This document shows positions 1 to 12,078 of a stretch of DNA of 64,000 nt, one piece after another. The notes beneath the pieces were generated by a model, which worked only from the letters and a program-made list of their open reading frames with translations, ran no database searches and was not told the origin of the DNA. The position numbers were made by a program, and so were the translations under genes. Source of the stretch: Brachionus plicatilis (taxonomy: Eukaryota > Rotifera > Eurotatoria > Ploima > Brachionidae); NCBI GenBank assembly GCA_010279815.1, contig QEOQ01000427.1, positions 361,699 to 425,698 of the forward strand, read 5' to 3'. Position 1 is the first letter of the stretch; every line of letters begins with the position of its first letter.

Positions 1-76
1 TTTAAAAAAATCAGCAATCAAAAACAAAATAAAAAATTTTTTAATTAATTTTTATTTATCGAGGTTATGTACTTAC

Positions 77-1116
77 CATAAAAGATTGAATCATAACACC
101 AACAGCCGATTGAACCATCATAACAAGAATTGCTTCGGGACACTTTTCGGTAGTGAACCGAACTCCATAGCCTATAGTTTGCTGAGTTTCGATTGAGAAG
201 AGAATAGCACCAGCTAGTCCATTTATACCGGATATACAAACAGTCTTGTTCTGTATCCTGCCTTCCAAATCACCATGCATATATGATATCATATACCACA
301 TAAATGCAAAAAATGACCAACTAATAAAAAAGCCTAGCGAAAATACCAAAATGTTGTATCTCCACTTAAGATCTATGAGGGTGGTGAATATATCAGTGAG
401 ATAGCGGCGCCGTCGTTTATCTATATTACAACGGGATATATTTATATTGCCATTTTTAAAAAAAAGTCTTTTTTGGTGCTGCTTTTTGCTGCTGTAATTG
501 CGCTTGCCAGAGCCTTTGACGCCATCATTGCCGCAGTTTTTCAAGTATCCATTTGCCAAGCCATTCGTGTTGCTGCTGCCCATTATGCGCATTGCCTTGG
601 AGCCCTTGGTCATTGTTTTGTGCAAAACTTTAATTGGCACTTGGGATGTGCTTGAAAATTGACGGTTAATTAGCGATGGCGAGTAGCTGGATGTCAAGCC
701 GGTGTTTATGGTCGAAGAAGTAAATGAGGAGCTTAGGCCAAGCTCTGGACTTAGGGTCAGTCTGTCACTGGCATCCAAGGCCTTTGAATACTCGCCCAGC
801 ACCAATGAGTCATGCTGGTCTTTTCTCGAGCTGTCTGTTTTGTTGTTTTCGTCAAGAAAAGACACAGATTGACGCGTTTGATTCTGGATACTGATATCAA
901 GCAAATTGGTTGCTTCTATATTATTCAGAAGTTTGTTATTAGAGTTGGAGAGAATTGTCTTCAATGGCAAATTAAGAGATTTGGGTGCCAGTGGTTCGTT
1001 TGGTTCAATTTTTTGACCTTTCATCTCTAGATCTTGTAGCACTAGCGGGGTTGTTGGACTCAAATTTTCCGCATTTTTTGATATATCGTTTATTATGATG
1101 CTAATCGGCTGATTTA
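77..1116 (-). CDS. Inward-rectifier potassium channel (Kir), internal exon, 3' part outside the window
   Basis: Plasma-membrane K+ channel subunit of the Kir family. The reading frame carries a long Ser/Asn-rich cytoplasmic N-terminus, the Kir slide-helix stretch (RRRRYLTDIFTTLIDLKWRY), the M1 helix, an extracellular HGDL segment, the pore helix, the selectivity filter TIGYG and most of M2. The exon ends at ATG|GTAAGT (donor 76-75), so the cytoplasmic C-terminal domain lies beyond base 1. No in-frame ATG is suitable at the 5' side: the frame stays open to about 1120, where AAAG|TA (exon start 1116) is a possible acceptor in phase 1. It may follow the exon at 7002-7635, which ends in phase 1. 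The M2 residue at the place of the Kir2.1 rectification-controller Asp is Gln (GVMIQSFM). Family assignment is firm; subtype and 5' structure are not. Confidence 0.9.
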
Positions 1117-1231
1117 CTTTAATAAATTAATTAATTATTTATTTTAATTTTTGTTTGGCATTTTTTTATCTATTAGATTGTATTAAGTGTTGTATAATTA
1201 ATTTTAGAGTAAAATATATTTTGGTCTGAAA

Positions 1232-1692
1232 CAGACTTGGGCAAAAGTCAAAAAAAAAGTCATTTTAAAGTCTTTTCAAATTTTTTTAAAATTTTTAAAT
1301 TTTTTTTAAAAAAAAACACTAAAAATAAAAAATTAAGAGAAAAAAATAAATTTTTATTTTTTTTGAAAGATGTCGCTTTTTGAAAATTAAATGTTGTTTT
1401 CGAACACTTAATGTTAATTTTTTCTTTTTTTGATATTTAAAAACAAAATTAAAAAAAAAAAATTTAAAGAATACAATACTGATTAAAATACTGATTTAAT
1501 AATGAATTAAAAAAAGTTTGTTTTTTTTATATCATGCTTTCCATAAGAACTATTCAAAAAAAATGATACTTTATAAAGAATTTAGATTTTTTGCAATTTT
1601 TTAAAGTCAAGTCAAATGACTTTTTTTAAAAAAAAAATTTAAAGTCAAGTCATATGACTTGTCTTTGACTTAATGACTTTTGCCCAAGTCTG
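1232..1692. mobile_element. hAT-type MITE with 8-bp target duplication
   Basis: A 461 bp non-coding element. It begins CAGACTTGGGCAAAAGTCA and ends with the inverted match (TGACTTTTGCCCAAGTCTG, imperfect inside). GTCTGAAA flanks it directly on both sides (1224-1231 and 1693-1700). CAG...CTG ends plus an 8-bp duplication are hallmarks of hAT transposons. The interior is A/T runs with repeated AAGTCAAGTCA motifs and no ORF. A longer sibling lies at 49096-49740. It sits just upstream of the Kir exon, inside the Kir intron if 7002-7635 belongs to that gene. Confidence 0.9.
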
Positions 1693-1700
1693 GTCTGAAA

Positions 1701-4700
1701 TATTTGCACTGAAGGCTTGCACATTTTTTGGTTAATAACTAGGGTTGTTAATCGAAATTTTTTATTTCGCAGTTTTTTCAAAATTATTTAACTTTATCAA
1801 AGTTTTTTTCCAAACTTTGAAAATCTTTTTTTTCTAATTGATTTAAATAAACCTTCAAAATTTTTTGTAAAGTTGGAAAAAATAAAACCGTGAAATTTCA
1901 AATTTTCTTATTGCGTAGTTTATTAAATTGGAAAATTAATTTAACACAAAAAAATTTCGATATTAGAAAATCGATTTATAAAAAAAGGAAATCATAATTT
2001 AAAAATTTTCAACTTGAGAGTAATTAAATTGGATTAAAAAATGAAAAAAGTTAAAATTTTGTTTTTCATGAAAAAATTGACCATAACCGTCTGCTTTAAA
2101 TTTTTAAATTAACCATTGTAAATAGTTATTTCTTTTAAACAAATCCTGAATTTTGCGAAACCTCTATGCGTCTTAAACTCATAATGCAACCATACCCAAG
2201 ATCTTGGTTCAATTTCTTTTCGCTTTTTTTGGTAAAAAGAAGTTGGGGTTTCGGTAATAGTAGAATTTGTTCTATCGGTAAGCATTTTTAATAATTTTTC
2301 TATTTATAAATCAAAGAAATAAAAAATTGCTGAAAAGAAGTTTGATTTGAAATTTTTGTAAATATATTATTATTTGTATAATTCAAAATTTAAAAATTAG
2401 ACATTTGAAATTTTTTGACTTGAAATTATTTTTCAAGTCTCTTTTTGTAGAAAAATTGCTTGAAATTTTTACTTCAAGAAATAAAATTTTAATCTTAAAG
2501 TTTTAATTTCAATCTGAGAAAATAAAAAGATTGAAATTTTGCCTTGAAGTAAGAAATTTAAAAAAATGTAGGCACTTCGAAGTTTCATTTTTTAATTATG
2601 AAATTTTAAAAAAAATTCAATGTTTCAAAATTTAGCGCGTTTAACCTATTAATAACAATAAATAAATAATAAATAAAAATCTGAGTTAGAAATAAATAAT
2701 TCGTTATGCCATTATACTGTGATATCATTTATAGCATAGGATCAATGTATAATTCGAACTATTAAAGGAAAATTATAATTAAAAAAAGTTTGATAAAAAA
2801 TTAATTTTACTTATTTTTTTGATTCGATCTAAAAAAATAATTGTCTTTAAGATAAAATCGCTCAGACCAGTCATCATTTTCTTCAATGACAATTTTAATA
2901 GTTAAATAAATAGTTCTTTAAATTGTGACAAGACAAAAAAAATTTCTTTTAAAAAGTACTAAATGGTATTATTCAGGAATTTTTTTAAGACTTAAATTTT
3001 TGGATGATATTTAAAATTATTTTTTGGCTTCCAAATAAAAAATAAAAAATTATATCAAATTTAGCCCAAATATTTTTAAAGTTAAAAAAGAAAAATCTAA
3101 ATTTGTCTAAAAATTTGATTTTCTATTTGAATTTTCTAACCAAATTGTCATTTTGTTCAAGATTTTTGTTCCCGTAATTTTCAAATGTTATGTGATTTCC
3201 TTTTAAACTAAATTTAAGACGCTGATAATTTTGGATTTAGGTAATTAAAATTCAAAAGAAAAAAATTAAACTGACTTTCTTCATACCTTTTTTTCCCCAT
3301 TTAAAAAACTTAAAATTATCAAAATTCACGGAACTTAAAACAATTTTAGCAAAATTTTGCAAAAATCTATTTACCAAAAAATGACTAGTCTAATTTTTTT
3401 GGATCTAGTTATATAACTTTATTCTATGTAAAATTGTATTGTATTGCAGAGCTTATATTTTTATTTAACATAGTATGTTAAATCCAAAAATGTATCTCTG
3501 CATTATTTCTATCAAGAAATAACAATTTATTTAAAAGTTTTATTTTGATTTGATCATTTTGAGGATCAAAAATTGATCACAAACTTCAAATTGCCCTTAC
3601 TTTTTCCCTAAAGCTAAATCAATGACGGAGTCATTCAAAAATACACAAAAAAGTTAAATAAAATTAAATATTAGAATAATGTTTTTTCATAAATAAACAT
3701 TCTTTAAAATAATTTTTAAATTTTAAATTATTTATAAAAATTGTATGTTTTTTATCTCTTAATTCCAAATAAGAATAAGTCAATTAATTAGAAGAAATTG
3801 CAAAGTGGAAAATATTAGTAAATGATTAAAACACAATTTAAATTTAATTATTTTTTTTTTATTTGAATGCTAAAAAAATATTTTTTTAATTAAAAAAAAG
3901 GAACATAATTATTTGAACAAAGATAATACCATAAGTTTTTTGATTGTTTCAAGATTTCGTTCCATCTCAAACTCTTATCTTATCATTTTAGATAGCATTA
4001 ACTGTATTAAAAAATTTGAATGATCTTAAAATTATTAATAAAAATAATTTTTATGTGTAAAGATGATTTAAACCTATTTTCCCAATATTAGATTCTAATT
4101 TACTGGGATTTTTTTAAATTAAAAATTCATAATTTTTGAATAAAAAAATAATTGAATAAATTTTAGTAATATTTCTTAAATAAAATATTTAAAGATAATT
4201 TAATTTTCTCAAATTATTATTTTAATTAAACTCTTTTTTTATTTTATTTTAATTTTATTTTATTTTTAATTTAATGGTTATAATTTTATTTTTTAATTAA
4301 ACAAAGTGCTTTTTCGATCCAAAAATTTGAAATTCGATATAAAATAGCAGTTTAGATATTTGGTAGTCTCAAAATTGGACCGGTTGTGAGACTTAATAAA
4401 GAACAACAAAAATTTTAAAATATCATTTTTACTGGGTCCATTAGATACTTTTTTTAGAGCCATTTAAAAAGAATCCTACAAGCTATCAAATTATCTGTAA
4501 TAAAAGATAAACATAATTTATTTTTAAATGATTTTCTTAAAATTTTAATTTTAATTCCAAACATGTCATTTTTTCTTTAATTTGCCATTTTCTACTGTAT
4601 TTTGTTTTAACTTTCTATTTATTAATAAAACAATCCAAGCAAAAACTAATCTTATACTTTTGAATCTAATTAAAAAAGGCGGTTTCCAAAAAAAATTTAT

Positions 4701-7001
4701 TTGGCAATCTAGTCTAAAAGAATAATAATTAAAGTGCCCAATTTTTCTTAAGTATTTTTGAAGTTTCTGACTTTAAAAGTTAATTAAAACAAATTTAATT
4801 CGAGTATTTAACCTTTAAAAAAATGAACACTCAATAATCAATATAAAAAGTTTTTCAATTATTTTGAAGCTTTTTTAAAATTTTTTTTAATATTTTCCAA
4901 TAAAGAGAATGTAAGCCAAAAATTTACTTTGAGTAAAAACAAATCTAGAGTTTACAATTGTCTATCTTAATTATATTTCTTAGATAAACTTAAGTGACGA
5001 AATATTCAAATAAACAAAGATTGTTTCAAAATTAAAACAATGCTAGAAAAAAATTCTGACTTTAAGAACCAATATTGAATATTAAAAATTATAATTTTTT
5101 CCAAGTACTTTAAAAATCTGTTTTATCTAATTTAGATTTATCTCCGAGAAACAATTAACTGAGTTGTTTTTATTGTGTGCGAGAATGAAAAATCTAGATA
5201 AACACTCGGAGTGATGGATATTTATGAATTTATCTTAATCGGAAATTTTCACTTCTTTTCCTTATACGGATTCAAATTTGAAAAAAAAAAACAGTTTCTA
5301 TTGGTATTTATTAGAATTAGTTTTTTTATATGGCATAAATGTTTACGCAAATTTTGTCATTAAAACAATAACAAATATTGATTTTGAGAACTGGATAACA
5401 TTTAATTTTTTTACTTTATAATTGTCTAATTGTTAGAATAAATTTAAATTAATTATAAGGATTGTGTTAATAATTGCGGAAAATTTTGTATTAATATATT
5501 TCTTATTTTTTTAAATAAGATGTTACCATGTAACCAGACTTTTTTTCAAATTGTTTGTTTTGAAAATATTTCTGCTAATAAATTCTTAATTATATATTTA
5601 GAATAAGTTTTTTTTTATCTTAAAAAACAAAAAAAGAATCACTGTGATGCACTGATAAATTTTCAAGGCTTTTTTTGCAAGATTCAATTTAATATTTAAT
5701 CAGCTTTAAAGAAATAAAAAACAATCAAATTTAAAAAAAAAATCTCTACAAAAGATGCTTAGAAATTTTTTATTATTTTTTAAGCTTTCCTTTTATATTT
5801 CTTTAAAAATTCAAAAAATCTAAAAAATGACTAAATGCCAAATACATTACCACCGAGAATTCAATTCACATTTTTCAAGCCTAAAAGAATTCTTTTTGCG
5901 TTTCAATGTAAAATTTGGCAAGATTGGAAAAAAATGCTCGGGTACACTCATAAATAAACCTTACTTATCTTTTAATTGTAAGTTAACATGAGTGAATCGC
6001 CAAGTTCTGCTAGGAGGTGAAAATAAAAATTAGATAGTACAAATTTTGGGTATATCTATTAAATGGGTCTCAGAAACCAAAATACGATACTAAGAGACTA
6101 CAATTTATCGAAATTGATTTATATGAATCAAAATTGTTTATTTTAGATAGGCTTAGAGAGATCCTAGGGTTAACAAGCTTTAAAAATATTTTAACAGTAA
6201 GACTCTAGCTAGTATTAGCAATTAACCTTTATTTTGGTTTTTTTAACAAAAAGTTGTATAATCTCATAAAGATATCAGTTCTGTAAATGTTGGAAAAAAA
6301 TAAAGAATAAAATTAGAAAATTTTAGAAATTTAAATTATTTTTTTAAGAGACCAAATTTGGTAGCATAATTCATTTAATTTGCAATTATTAACCAGCTTA
6401 TGTAAAAACTCAAATTTTTGTATTTCGTTCATATTTTTTTTATTTTTACAGAAGTAGGTTTAAGGTGGTACATTACCGAACCAATTTTAGGCTTTTTAAT
6501 TCTTGTTGTGGTTTTTTAAAACTTCAATAAAAAATGACTAAAAAAAGGAAAAAAAAAATGACTGACCGATTTTTATCTCAAATTTTTAGTCAAAACTTCT
6601 AAAATTTTAAAACTGGCAAAAAAATTAATTTTTTCTTGATCAAAGCTAAAGACTATTTTAGTTTTTAGAAAAAAAAAATTTATAAAAAAATATTTATATT
6701 TAAATTCAAAAAAATAATTAATTCAAAGTTTAAAATTAATAAAATATTTTTAATTAGTGAATTACGTTTTTTTTTTTTAAATTCAATTTATAAATTTAAA
6801 AAAAAAACTTAATTCACTAATTATAAATTGAATTTAAAAAAAAATGCATTCTCTTTGAGAAAATATTCATTGATAAGTGTTAAAAGATAAATTTTGAAAA
6901 AAAAACAACTGAGTTCAAAAATACAAGATTTTCATTTTTTATAAAAAAAATTAATTCAAATTTTTCTTTTAAAAAAATGTTAAAATTTAAAAAAAACTTA
7001 C
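1701..7001. other. Long AT-rich non-coding stretch (possible Kir intron)
   Basis: No supported exon on either strand; homopolymer A/T runs dominate. A solitary end of the GGCAA..TTGAAGTT repeat family occurs near 3540-3600 (ATTGATCACAAACTTCAAATTGCC). A small inverted repeat lies at about 6753-6822. The stretch would be a single ~5.9 kb intron if the exon at 7002-7635 joins the Kir exon. Confidence 0.5.
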
Positions 7002-7635
7002 ATTTGAATTTATTGTTGCTTGGCTTGCCAATATGCATCTGAGAGCTCGAGGTGTTCGGGTTCGAATAGGAAAGAGTCTTGAGAGATGGTTTGGAACAAG
7101 AGCACATATTCAACTTGGACTGTTCTACAGAATCTTGATTCGAAGTGCTTGAGTCCGAGTCGGAATCGGACTCTTCCACCGCTTTGCAAACGAAGTCTTT
7201 TTCGGCCACTTTATTTTGATTGAGGTCCAGTTCATCAATGGTCGAAAGAGCTTCATTGCCTAAATTTTCATCATACTGATCCATTTCTTCATCATCACTT
7301 GATTCGATCAGATCCAATTTATTGTTCACAATTATGTTGGCTTCTAGATCAATTGGTTTGAACTGTTTTCTGGTGTTCATTTGGGGCGATGGCGATCTGG
7401 ACAAATTCAGCGGCTTTGACAAAACATTGAGAGTAGAATTTTTGATTGTGTTTAAAAAATGTGCCGGATTAGCCGGACTTCTCTTGTTCAAGCTTAAGCT
7501 AGAGTTTTTGTGCTTTTTGCTCGATATGGACATCAACGACGAGGATATTTGGGATACAGAGCTGGTCGACTGGTTGTCATTGCTCGGCCCGTTCAGCAAT
7601 TTGGAACTTTCCTTCTTGTTCGCTTCACAGTTCAT
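7002..7635 (-). CDS. First coding exon of an acidic, Ser-rich protein; possibly the Kir N-terminus
   Basis: Starts at ATG 7635 (MNCEANKKESSK...) and runs 211 codons plus one base to a good donor, AAAT|GTAAGT at 7001-7000, so it is a first coding exon rather than a complete gene. The product is low-complexity: Ser/Asn-rich, with acidic clusters (ESSDDEEMDQYDE, EESDSDSDSS) and a short Cys patch (MCSCSKP). No domain is recognised. The exon ends in phase 1, and the only downstream exon seen on this strand is the Kir exon, whose candidate acceptor at 1116 also gives phase 1. Joining them would give a Kir with an unusually long cytoplasmic N-terminus. The alternative is an unrelated gene whose later exons I cannot see. 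Confidence 0.55.
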
Positions 7636-7850
7636 TTTAGTAGCACAGTATTTCCATTTATATCTAAATAAATTGGGAAATCACAGTGGTTATGCAGACT
7701 CGGTGTTAAATTAATTTTTGAGCAAACAATAGGCAAACTTTTACATAAAATTAAACTCAAGGAAGAGGAATGAAAATTCCGTCAACAAAAATTTTCTGTC
7801 AAAAAACAGCGAAATTAGATGCCAAAATCTATTGTTATATTCTTTTGTGA

Positions 7851-8057
7851 CTAACGAAAAGAAACAAAAATTTTCATTATTATAACACATAAATCAAGAA
7901 TTAAATGTATGTATTTTTTTTTAAATTTAAATTCTAAATTATTGATTATTTTGAGTGGATTCAATTTGGCTTCTATTATTTGAGTGAAATTTTTCCAACT
8001 TGGCTTTAAGTACTGTCGCATTTTATCTAGACACTTTTTTAGCGCTAAAGCGACCAT
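7851..8057 (-). CDS. Short ORF of 68 codons, doubtful
   Basis: An ATG-initiated frame (MVALALKKCLDKMRQYLKPS...) lies upstream of the acidic exon on the same strand. Its first half has ordinary composition, but the second half becomes Lys/Ile/Phe-rich like translated AT-rich DNA. No family is recognised and no flanking splice pattern supports it. It may be 5'-UTR or chance. Confidence 0.15.
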   Translation of the reverse strand: MVALALKKCLDKMRQYLKPSWKNFTQIIEAKLNPLKIINNLEFKFKKKYIHLILDLCVIIMKIFVSFR

Positions 8058-8146
8058 AAATCTAACTTAAATCAACAAAAATTAAACAAACTTTGATTGA
8101 TTGCACTAGGCCTGGAAAACAGAAATTCACTGCACCGGGAAATCCA

Positions 8147-8915
8147 TTTTAGAATAGAAATTTTAAATAAATAAAAATTTAATCATTTAATTTTTTTCTT
8201 ATCTTAAATGAATTAAAATTTAACTCTTAAAATTTATTAAACTAAATGAATAGAAATTTAGCACTTTGATTTTTTTAGTTAAATGAATAAAGATAAAACT
8301 TTTAAAATTTTTTTCTTATATTAAAAGAACTGAAATTTAATTCCTTTATTTTTTAAATTATTTTAACTTAATATATTTTTTACTCATTAAAATTTTTTCA
8401 TTTAAATGAATAAAAATTTAATCATTTAATTTTTTTCTTATATTAAAAGAATTAGAATTGAATTTCTTTAATTTATTTATTAAAATGAATGAATATAATT
8501 TTAGCTCCTTAAAATTTTTTCATTTAAATGAATAAAAATTTAATTCTTAAAAATTTATTTCTTATAGTAAAAGAATTGAAATTTAATTCCTTTATTTTTT
8601 TTAATTATTTTAACTTAATTTATTTTTACTCATTAAAACTTTTTCATTTAAATGAATAAAAATTTAATTCGTTAATTTTTTTTCTTATTTTAAATGAATA
8701 AAGATAAAATTTTTAAAATTTTTTTCTTATATTAAAAGAACTGAAATTTAATTCCTTTATTTTTTAAATTATTTTAACTTAATATATTTTTTACTCATTA
8801 AAATTTTTTCATTTAAATGAATAAAAATTTAATTCGTTAATTTTTTTTCTTATTTTAAATGAATAAAGATATAACTTTTAAAATTTATTTATTATATTAA
8901 ATGAATTAAAATTTA
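8147..8915. repeat. AT-rich repeat array with ~410 bp higher-order copies
   Basis: Motifs such as CATTTAAATGAATAAAAATT and TTTTTTTCTTATATTAAAAG recur many times. The block beginning AAATGAATAAAGATAAAA at 8281 returns almost unchanged for about 150 bp at 8692, an offset of 411 bp, showing local duplication of a longer unit. No coding potential. Confidence 0.7.
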
Positions 8916-11359
8916 AGTTTTCTCACTGTGAGACTCTTTTTTGTTATATAATTTTCATCTGAAATTCCAATTAACTTAAGAAAATATTTTTCCAACAAAC
9001 AATATAAAATGTAACATTAACGAATACAAATATCAATTTGTTTGAAACTTAATGCCAAATAAAATAAATTTAGATTAATTAAATGAAATTATGATTGCAT
9101 GAATAAAAGGGAAATAAAATTTTAATTTCAGAACGCCAAGTTAGGCTAACATGAAATAAACCATTTAAAAAATTATTTATTTATAAATAAGTTTTTTTAA
9201 ATCGGTGCGATCCGCATTCATTTTAAAAGTCATCATGTAAGCAGTTTTAAACACATCAAATCGAGTTAATTTAAAACAAATCATGCTGGATTAATTGAAT
9301 TTCCAAAGCAACAAATATTGCTTAATTTCATAATAAATTAATTAATTTAATAACAAAAATAACAGATATTCTTAGGCAAACAAAAAATTTCAATTTTTTT
9401 GTTACCCTTGTTATTTTAAGCTATAAAGCCGAGGCTTATCTAGCTCAAGGATTTGTTTACCCTAAGTATAAAACAATTTCTTTTCATTTCTGTTTTGCAT
9501 CATATGCAGCTGGTAATTGAGCAATTTCTGTCGAGCCTCATTCAGAGCATTATGTGACAAAATGAAATGCATTCAATCAATCAATCTAAATTGTCAAAAT
9601 TTATTATGTATTTAAATTTATTAGGGCGCCCTTATCGAAACAAAAAATATTCTGACCTTTTTTAAAGCAACTCGATCAATTAATTTATTGAATAATAGAT
9701 AAAATGTTTTTCTAATTATTTTGTAAATAACTTTAAAAAAAAAAGCTTCTTGAAAGTCTTTGAATCGCAGAATTATTGATTATTAAACTCTTAGAAGTGA
9801 AAAGACTTGAAATATGAGACAAGTCAAAAAATTTGAATTAAAAAAATGTGTTATCTAATTTTGATTTTTTGATTTTTTCATCTGAAATAAAATGATTTTA
9901 TTAGTCATTATTTTAATTTAAAATAAAAAAATCGATTATACAAAGAATGATATTTTTTTTAATTTAAACAAGAAACGGTTCACTCGAAACACTTTGGATT
10001 AAAATTTAAATTAAATTTTTTTTAATTTCAACTGAGCCGTGGAATAAACTTATTTTTTGGTTAAGTAATTAAATCAATAAAAGTCAGACAAGAAAAAAAT
10101 ATGTTTGCTGATGATATTTTGATAATACAAATATAATTTGATTTTTATCATTTAATTAAATTTGCAAATAAATAGCAGGATTTTCTGAATGAGCTTTTAT
10201 CTCAAAGCCATATTAAAGCCTAATGAAGGCTATAAAAAATATCTCTTAATGCAATTGGCATTTAAATGCTAAAACAATCGTTTCCTCATGACGGAAAAAA
10301 TTATTTGTTTTCTTTTCATTTTTTTAATAATTTATTTCATAAGCATGGGATAACTAAAATTTTGCCATATCCGACTTTAGAAAACACTCGTGATTTAAAC
10401 TAATTGAAAAGAATGGTATATCTGGTAATTGGTTAAATTCAGCTAGCAATTTATTTCCTAAAAGCAATTAAAATAAAATAGATCTAGCTTAAAAAGTAGT
10501 TTTTGATTGACGTAAGGGTCTCACGAGTCCTATATGACTCAAAACAGCACCTCAGGTTACATTTAGAGAAAAGAAGCTAAAAAAAATACCTAATATCGAT
10601 CGTTTAAGATATTTAATCTGCAGAATTAACAAAAAAAAAGATAAAGCCATAGAGTTATTTATAATTAAGAAAAATATTTTATTATTTTTAAAAGACTTTC
10701 ATTTTGACATTTTGAGCGCGCCATTCTCAATTTTGACCATCGACTAGACTAAAAAAAATTATTTTTAATTCTCTTCAGAATGATTAGTTTATCAGTTTGA
10801 GTATAATTTAATTGAATTCGACTGAGATATGCTTTTTTTTTCTAAATACTTGCGAGGATAAAATCAATTAGCTTGGAAACTCGCTGATAATTATTTATTA
10901 AAAATAAGCTTGTTTATTAGAGTGTTGTTTAACTACATTCTAAATGAAAAATTATGAATCCACGATTCGAAAGTATAAAAAAAAAAGATTCACAAAATAA
11001 ATAGTAATTTATTTATTCAACAATTATTTATATGGAAATATTGTTGGCAGCCATTTTAATAGAAATAATTAAAATTGATTTATAAAACTTAATTTTTGGC
11101 AGCAGTCTAACATATCCTATTAATTGTTGCCTCAATTTTTAAAATTTAACATATTTTATTTTATTTAGAAATTACTTCCTTGTAAAATTTATTTTAAAAA
11201 AAGCCTATTAAATCTCTTTTTGATCTCGTTTATTTATGAAAATTAAATTGCTCAGAAATTAACTTCCAAAAACCTGAACCGAGCTTCAACAAATTAAAAA
11301 AAAATGCAAAACTCATAAAATAATTTATTTAAGATAACATGAAAAATTTGCAAATAAAA
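8916..11359. other. Non-coding AT-rich interval
   Basis: I see no exon, RNA gene or bounded transposon in this interval. Composition is slightly less homopolymeric than the 1.7-7 kb region, but both strands are full of stops. Confidence 0.5.
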
Positions 11360-11995
11360 TCAGTCTAAGTGTTCTTGATTATATTTATAAATATTAATAT
11401 TTTTGTTATTAGCATCTTTATTTTTGTTGTTAGTTGGATAATAGGCATTTTTTTGTACATTTATCTCTTCATCGTCTTCTTTTAGAGGATCCTTGTTCAT
11501 CAAATTCCACAAGACCGAATAAATCAACGGGCTGGCAAAAATAAAAAATAATCTCCTTAGTTTTAAACTCAGTTAAGGACTTACACTTGTTTGGTCGTGT
11601 TATTTTCTCTAATATGAAGCTCAGCAGCCATTATCTCTCTGTTAAGCGGCACTGACGGCTGGTTGCTCTCTGCAAATAAAAAAATTTTATAAATAAAAAT
11701 TTAATTTTAAAATTTAAATTACCTTTTAAAAAAACAGATTTAGAATACTGATACCGATTAAACTCCATGTACTCTCTAATGAGCTCGTTTATCAGCAAAT
11801 TTTCCTGCGACACCATTGGTTTTTCCAAAGTGTTGTCCTCAAGGACGCAAAAAATCTCCGCTCTTAGCTTAGCTTTCACATTGTTTATGACACCTTTGTT
11901 GTCGAGTGCGTCCTTTAGAACTAAAATCGCGTCAAATATTTAAATTAAAAAGACAAATTAAATTTACCATTTTTTAGATCATTAAAAGAGGACAT
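11360..11995 (-). CDS. CEP20: Centrosomal protein of 20 kDa / FOPNL (LisH protein), 4 exons, 160 aa
   Basis: Small basal-body and centriolar-satellite protein needed for ciliogenesis, related to FOP/OFD1. Exons on the minus strand: 11995-11968, 11920-11723, 11669-11585 and 11531-11360. All junctions are GT-AG and phases match; the summed 483 nt give 160 residues plus TGA (human protein 174). The N-terminus reads MSSFNDLKNVLKDALDNKG. The LisH core ENLLINELIREYMEFNRYQY falls at about residues 47-66 and is followed by the family's NQPSVPLNRE segment and PLIYSVLWNLM, matching the PLLYGIL block of vertebrate homologues. The Asn/Lys-rich tail is poorly conserved. It starts 84 bp beyond the stop of UBE3D on the same strand. 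Confidence 0.93.
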
Positions 11996-12078
11996 TTTTG
12001 AAATAAAATTTTTATTCAAATTTTGAATTTTTATAGATCAAATTTGGTTGTCATGGAAACCAAGAGTTGGACAAAATT

